Positions 22,627 through 23,883 of a DNA stretch of 23,883 nt are shown in pieces. Both the position numbers and the translations under genes were made by a program. Position 1 is the first letter of the stretch. Each line of letters begins with the position of its first letter. A model generated the notes under the pieces. It had not been told where the DNA came from. It did no database searches and saw nothing but the letters and a program-made list of their open reading frames with translations. Origin of the DNA: JACOND01 sp051011135. GTDB taxonomy: Bacteria > Bdellovibrionota > Bdellovibrionia > Bdellovibrionales > UBA1609. The stretch covers positions 1 to 23,883 of the forward strand of contig JBPCUO010000010.1 of assembly GCA_051011135.1 (NCBI GenBank). The letters run 5' to 3'.

Positions 22627-23796
22627 ATGAAAAAAATTTATCTTTCTGAAAATAAAAAACTACTTACTTTATTTGTAGCTATTGGGTTTTTTACCATGAT
22701 GGCCGCATTATTTTTTGATCCAAAAAGAGCGTGGTTTTCTTTTTTAGTCGCTTCTCTTTTTGTTTTATTTATCAGTTTAGGCGGATTGTTTTTTGCTAGC
22801 ATACAACATGTTTCTAAAGCAGGGTGGAGCACGAATATTCGCCGTATTATGGAAAGCTTTGGAGCCTATCTTCCTATAGGTTTTATAGCGGCTTTACTTC
22901 TGGTTTTAGCAGGAGATCATTTGTATATATGGTTTGATTCTTCAGCAGTGTCTCAAGATCCTCTTTTGATACATAAATCTCCTTATTTAAACCCCCTATT
23001 TTTTGTGATTCGCCTGGTAAGTTTTTTTGCGATTTGGATTTGGTTTTATAAAATTTTGACTCGACTCTCTTTAAAACAAGATGAAACAGGTGAGGAATCT
23101 TTAACTCATAAAATGCTTTCTTACTCTATTGGTTTTTTAGCCTTGTTCACTTTAACTTTTACTTTTTTTACAGTTGATACTGTAATGAGCTTGGAGCCGC
23201 ATTGGTTTTCTACCGTTTTTGGTGTTTATTCTTTTGCAGGACTTTTCCAATCTTTTCTGGCTTGTTTAATCTTGATTATTATTTATTTACGAAAAAAATC
23301 TTATTTAAAAGATACAATTGTAAACGCAAATCATTTGCATGATTTAGGAAAGTTTCTTTTTGGATTTACTATTTTTTGGGCTTACATTGCTTTTAGTCAG
23401 TATCTTCTGGTTTGGTATGCTAATTTACCAGAAGAAGCTGTGTATTACTTGCACCGCTCTCAAAATGATTGGGTTTGGGTTTCTGCAGCTTTAATTCTTT
23501 TTAAATTTATTGTTCCTTTTATTTATCTTCTTCCTCGCTGGGCTAAAAGAGATGAATCATCTCTGGTTGTTATGAGTGTTTTGGTTTTAATTATGCAATA
23601 CATAGATATCTATTGGATGGTTTATCCTAGTTATGATTTAGAGCATGTGCATTTTGGATGGATAGAGCTAGGTGTATTAATTGGTTTTATAGGTTTATTT
23701 TTATATCCTGTTATTCATTTTTTAAGTTCTCATCCTATTGTTCCTTTAAAAGATCCAAGAGCTAAAGAATCTGACAGTCATGTTGTGACTTATTAA
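22627..23796 (+). CDS. actF: ActF, second NrfD-like membrane subunit of alternative complex III
   Basis: A 389-residue polytopic membrane protein with about ten hydrophobic spans, related to ActC, completing the complex. Typical blocks include HVSKAGWSTNIRRIMESFGAY (61-81) and HKSPYLNPLFFVIR. MSLEPHWFSTVFGVYSFAG and FTIFWAYIAFSQYLLVWYANLPEE follow, then PRWAKR near residue 305. AGGA lies 8 nt before the ATG, and the gene starts 3 nt after actE. In many genomes terminal oxidase genes follow; here the operon ends. A tRNA gene on the opposite strand begins its 3' end 24 nt downstream. Confidence 0.94.
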   Translation: MKKIYLSENKKLLTLFVAIGFFTMMAALFFDPKRAWFSFLVASLFVLFISLGGLFFASIQHVSKAGWSTNIRRIMESFGAYLPIGFIAALLLVLAGDHLYIWFDSSAVSQDPLLIHKSPYLNPLFFVIRLVSFFAIWIWFYKILTRLSLKQDETGEESLTHKMLSYSIGFLALFTLTFTFFTVDTVMSLEPHWFSTVFGVYSFAGLFQSFLACLILIIIYLRKKSYLKDTIVNANHLHDLGKFLFGFTIFWAYIAFSQYLLVWYANLPEEAVYYLHRSQNDWVWVSAALILFKFIVPFIYLLPRWAKRDESSLVVMSVLVLIMQYIDIYWMVYPSYDLEHVHFGWIELGVLIGFIGLFLYPVIHFLSSHPIVPLKDPRAKESDSHVVTY

Positions 23797-23820
23797 TATT
23801 TTAAAATTTATTTGCTAAAA

Positions 23821-23883
23821 TGGCGCGCCCGAGAGGAGTTGAACCCCTAACCCCTGGATCCGAAGTCCAGTGCTCTATCCAAT
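23821..23883 (-). tRNA. tRNA-Arg (anticodon UCG), 5' end cut by the window
   Basis: Read on the minus strand, the sequence runs from the second half of the D arm to the 3' CCA. The anticodon stem CTGGA/TCCAG encloses loop CTTCGGA, giving anticodon TCG (plus-strand 23861-23863), which reads CGA and, by wobble, CGG. The T stem AGGGG/CCTCT holds loop TTCAACT with one G-U pair. The 3' acceptor strand is CGGGCGC, the discriminator is G, and CCA is encoded. The 5' acceptor strand lies beyond the window. Confidence 0.93.

Noticed and set aside
1..23883. CRISPR array, insertion sequence, prophage or defence island
   Set aside because: No spaced direct repeats, transposase, integrase, terminal inverted repeats or defence-type genes are visible; almost all DNA is accounted for by housekeeping and respiratory genes.

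Overview
This AT-rich window (roughly one third G+C by eye) reads as a bacterial chromosome segment. The best fit is a Gram-negative delta-proteobacterium-like lineage, most likely the Bdellovibrionota side. Supporting signs are a type IV pilus/secretion secretin, a type IV pilin, a System II (ResB/CcsA) cytochrome c maturation pair, a full alternative complex III operon, and a glycyl-tRNA synthetase next to pyruvate phosphate dikinase. This placement is inference from gene content; no 16S rRNA is present.

Layout. At 2-562 lies the 3' end of a secretin gene, followed with an 8-nt overlap by an unrecognised exported Ser-rich protein (555-1553). A small cupin (minus) converges on it. A hypothetical protein (2034-2564, plus) converges on the end of a long minus-strand run: glycyl-tRNA synthetase (10725), ppdK (9417), smc (6677) and a small acidic exported protein (3040-2561). 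The first three are tightly packed, with gaps of 12 nt and 1 nt. Divergent from glyS is an Mrp/NBP35-type P-loop ATPase that has lost its cluster-binding cysteines. It is followed after 8 nt by tRNA-Arg(CCU). A type IV pilin on the minus strand converges to within 4 nt of that tRNA. An N-formylglutamate amidohydrolase family gene diverges from the pilin.

The second half (13252-23796) is one functional block. resB and ccsA attach heme to exported cytochromes. They are followed by actA, actB, actC, actD, actE and actF, which encode alternative complex III: a pentaheme cytochrome, a molybdopterin-like/ferredoxin fusion, two NrfD-type quinol-binding membrane subunits, a DUF3341 subunit and a monoheme lipoprotein cytochrome. 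The maturation genes thus sit directly before the multiheme proteins they are expected to serve. No terminal oxidase follows; a partial tRNA-Arg(UCG) on the minus strand closes the window.

No stretch over about 300 bases lacks a gene. The largest gaps are 1856-2033 and 10726-10869, and both hold promoter-like and dyad elements. I see no IS element, CRISPR array, prophage or convincing intrinsic terminator. No obviously new multi-gene system is visible. The most interesting signals are: several transcription-unit-leading genes that lack a Shine-Dalgarno sequence but have a -10-like hexamer 6-8 nt before the start codon (possible leaderless mRNAs); the cysteine-free Mrp; an altered ABC signature in SMC; and an ActD with a TTG start and a long basic N-terminal extension.
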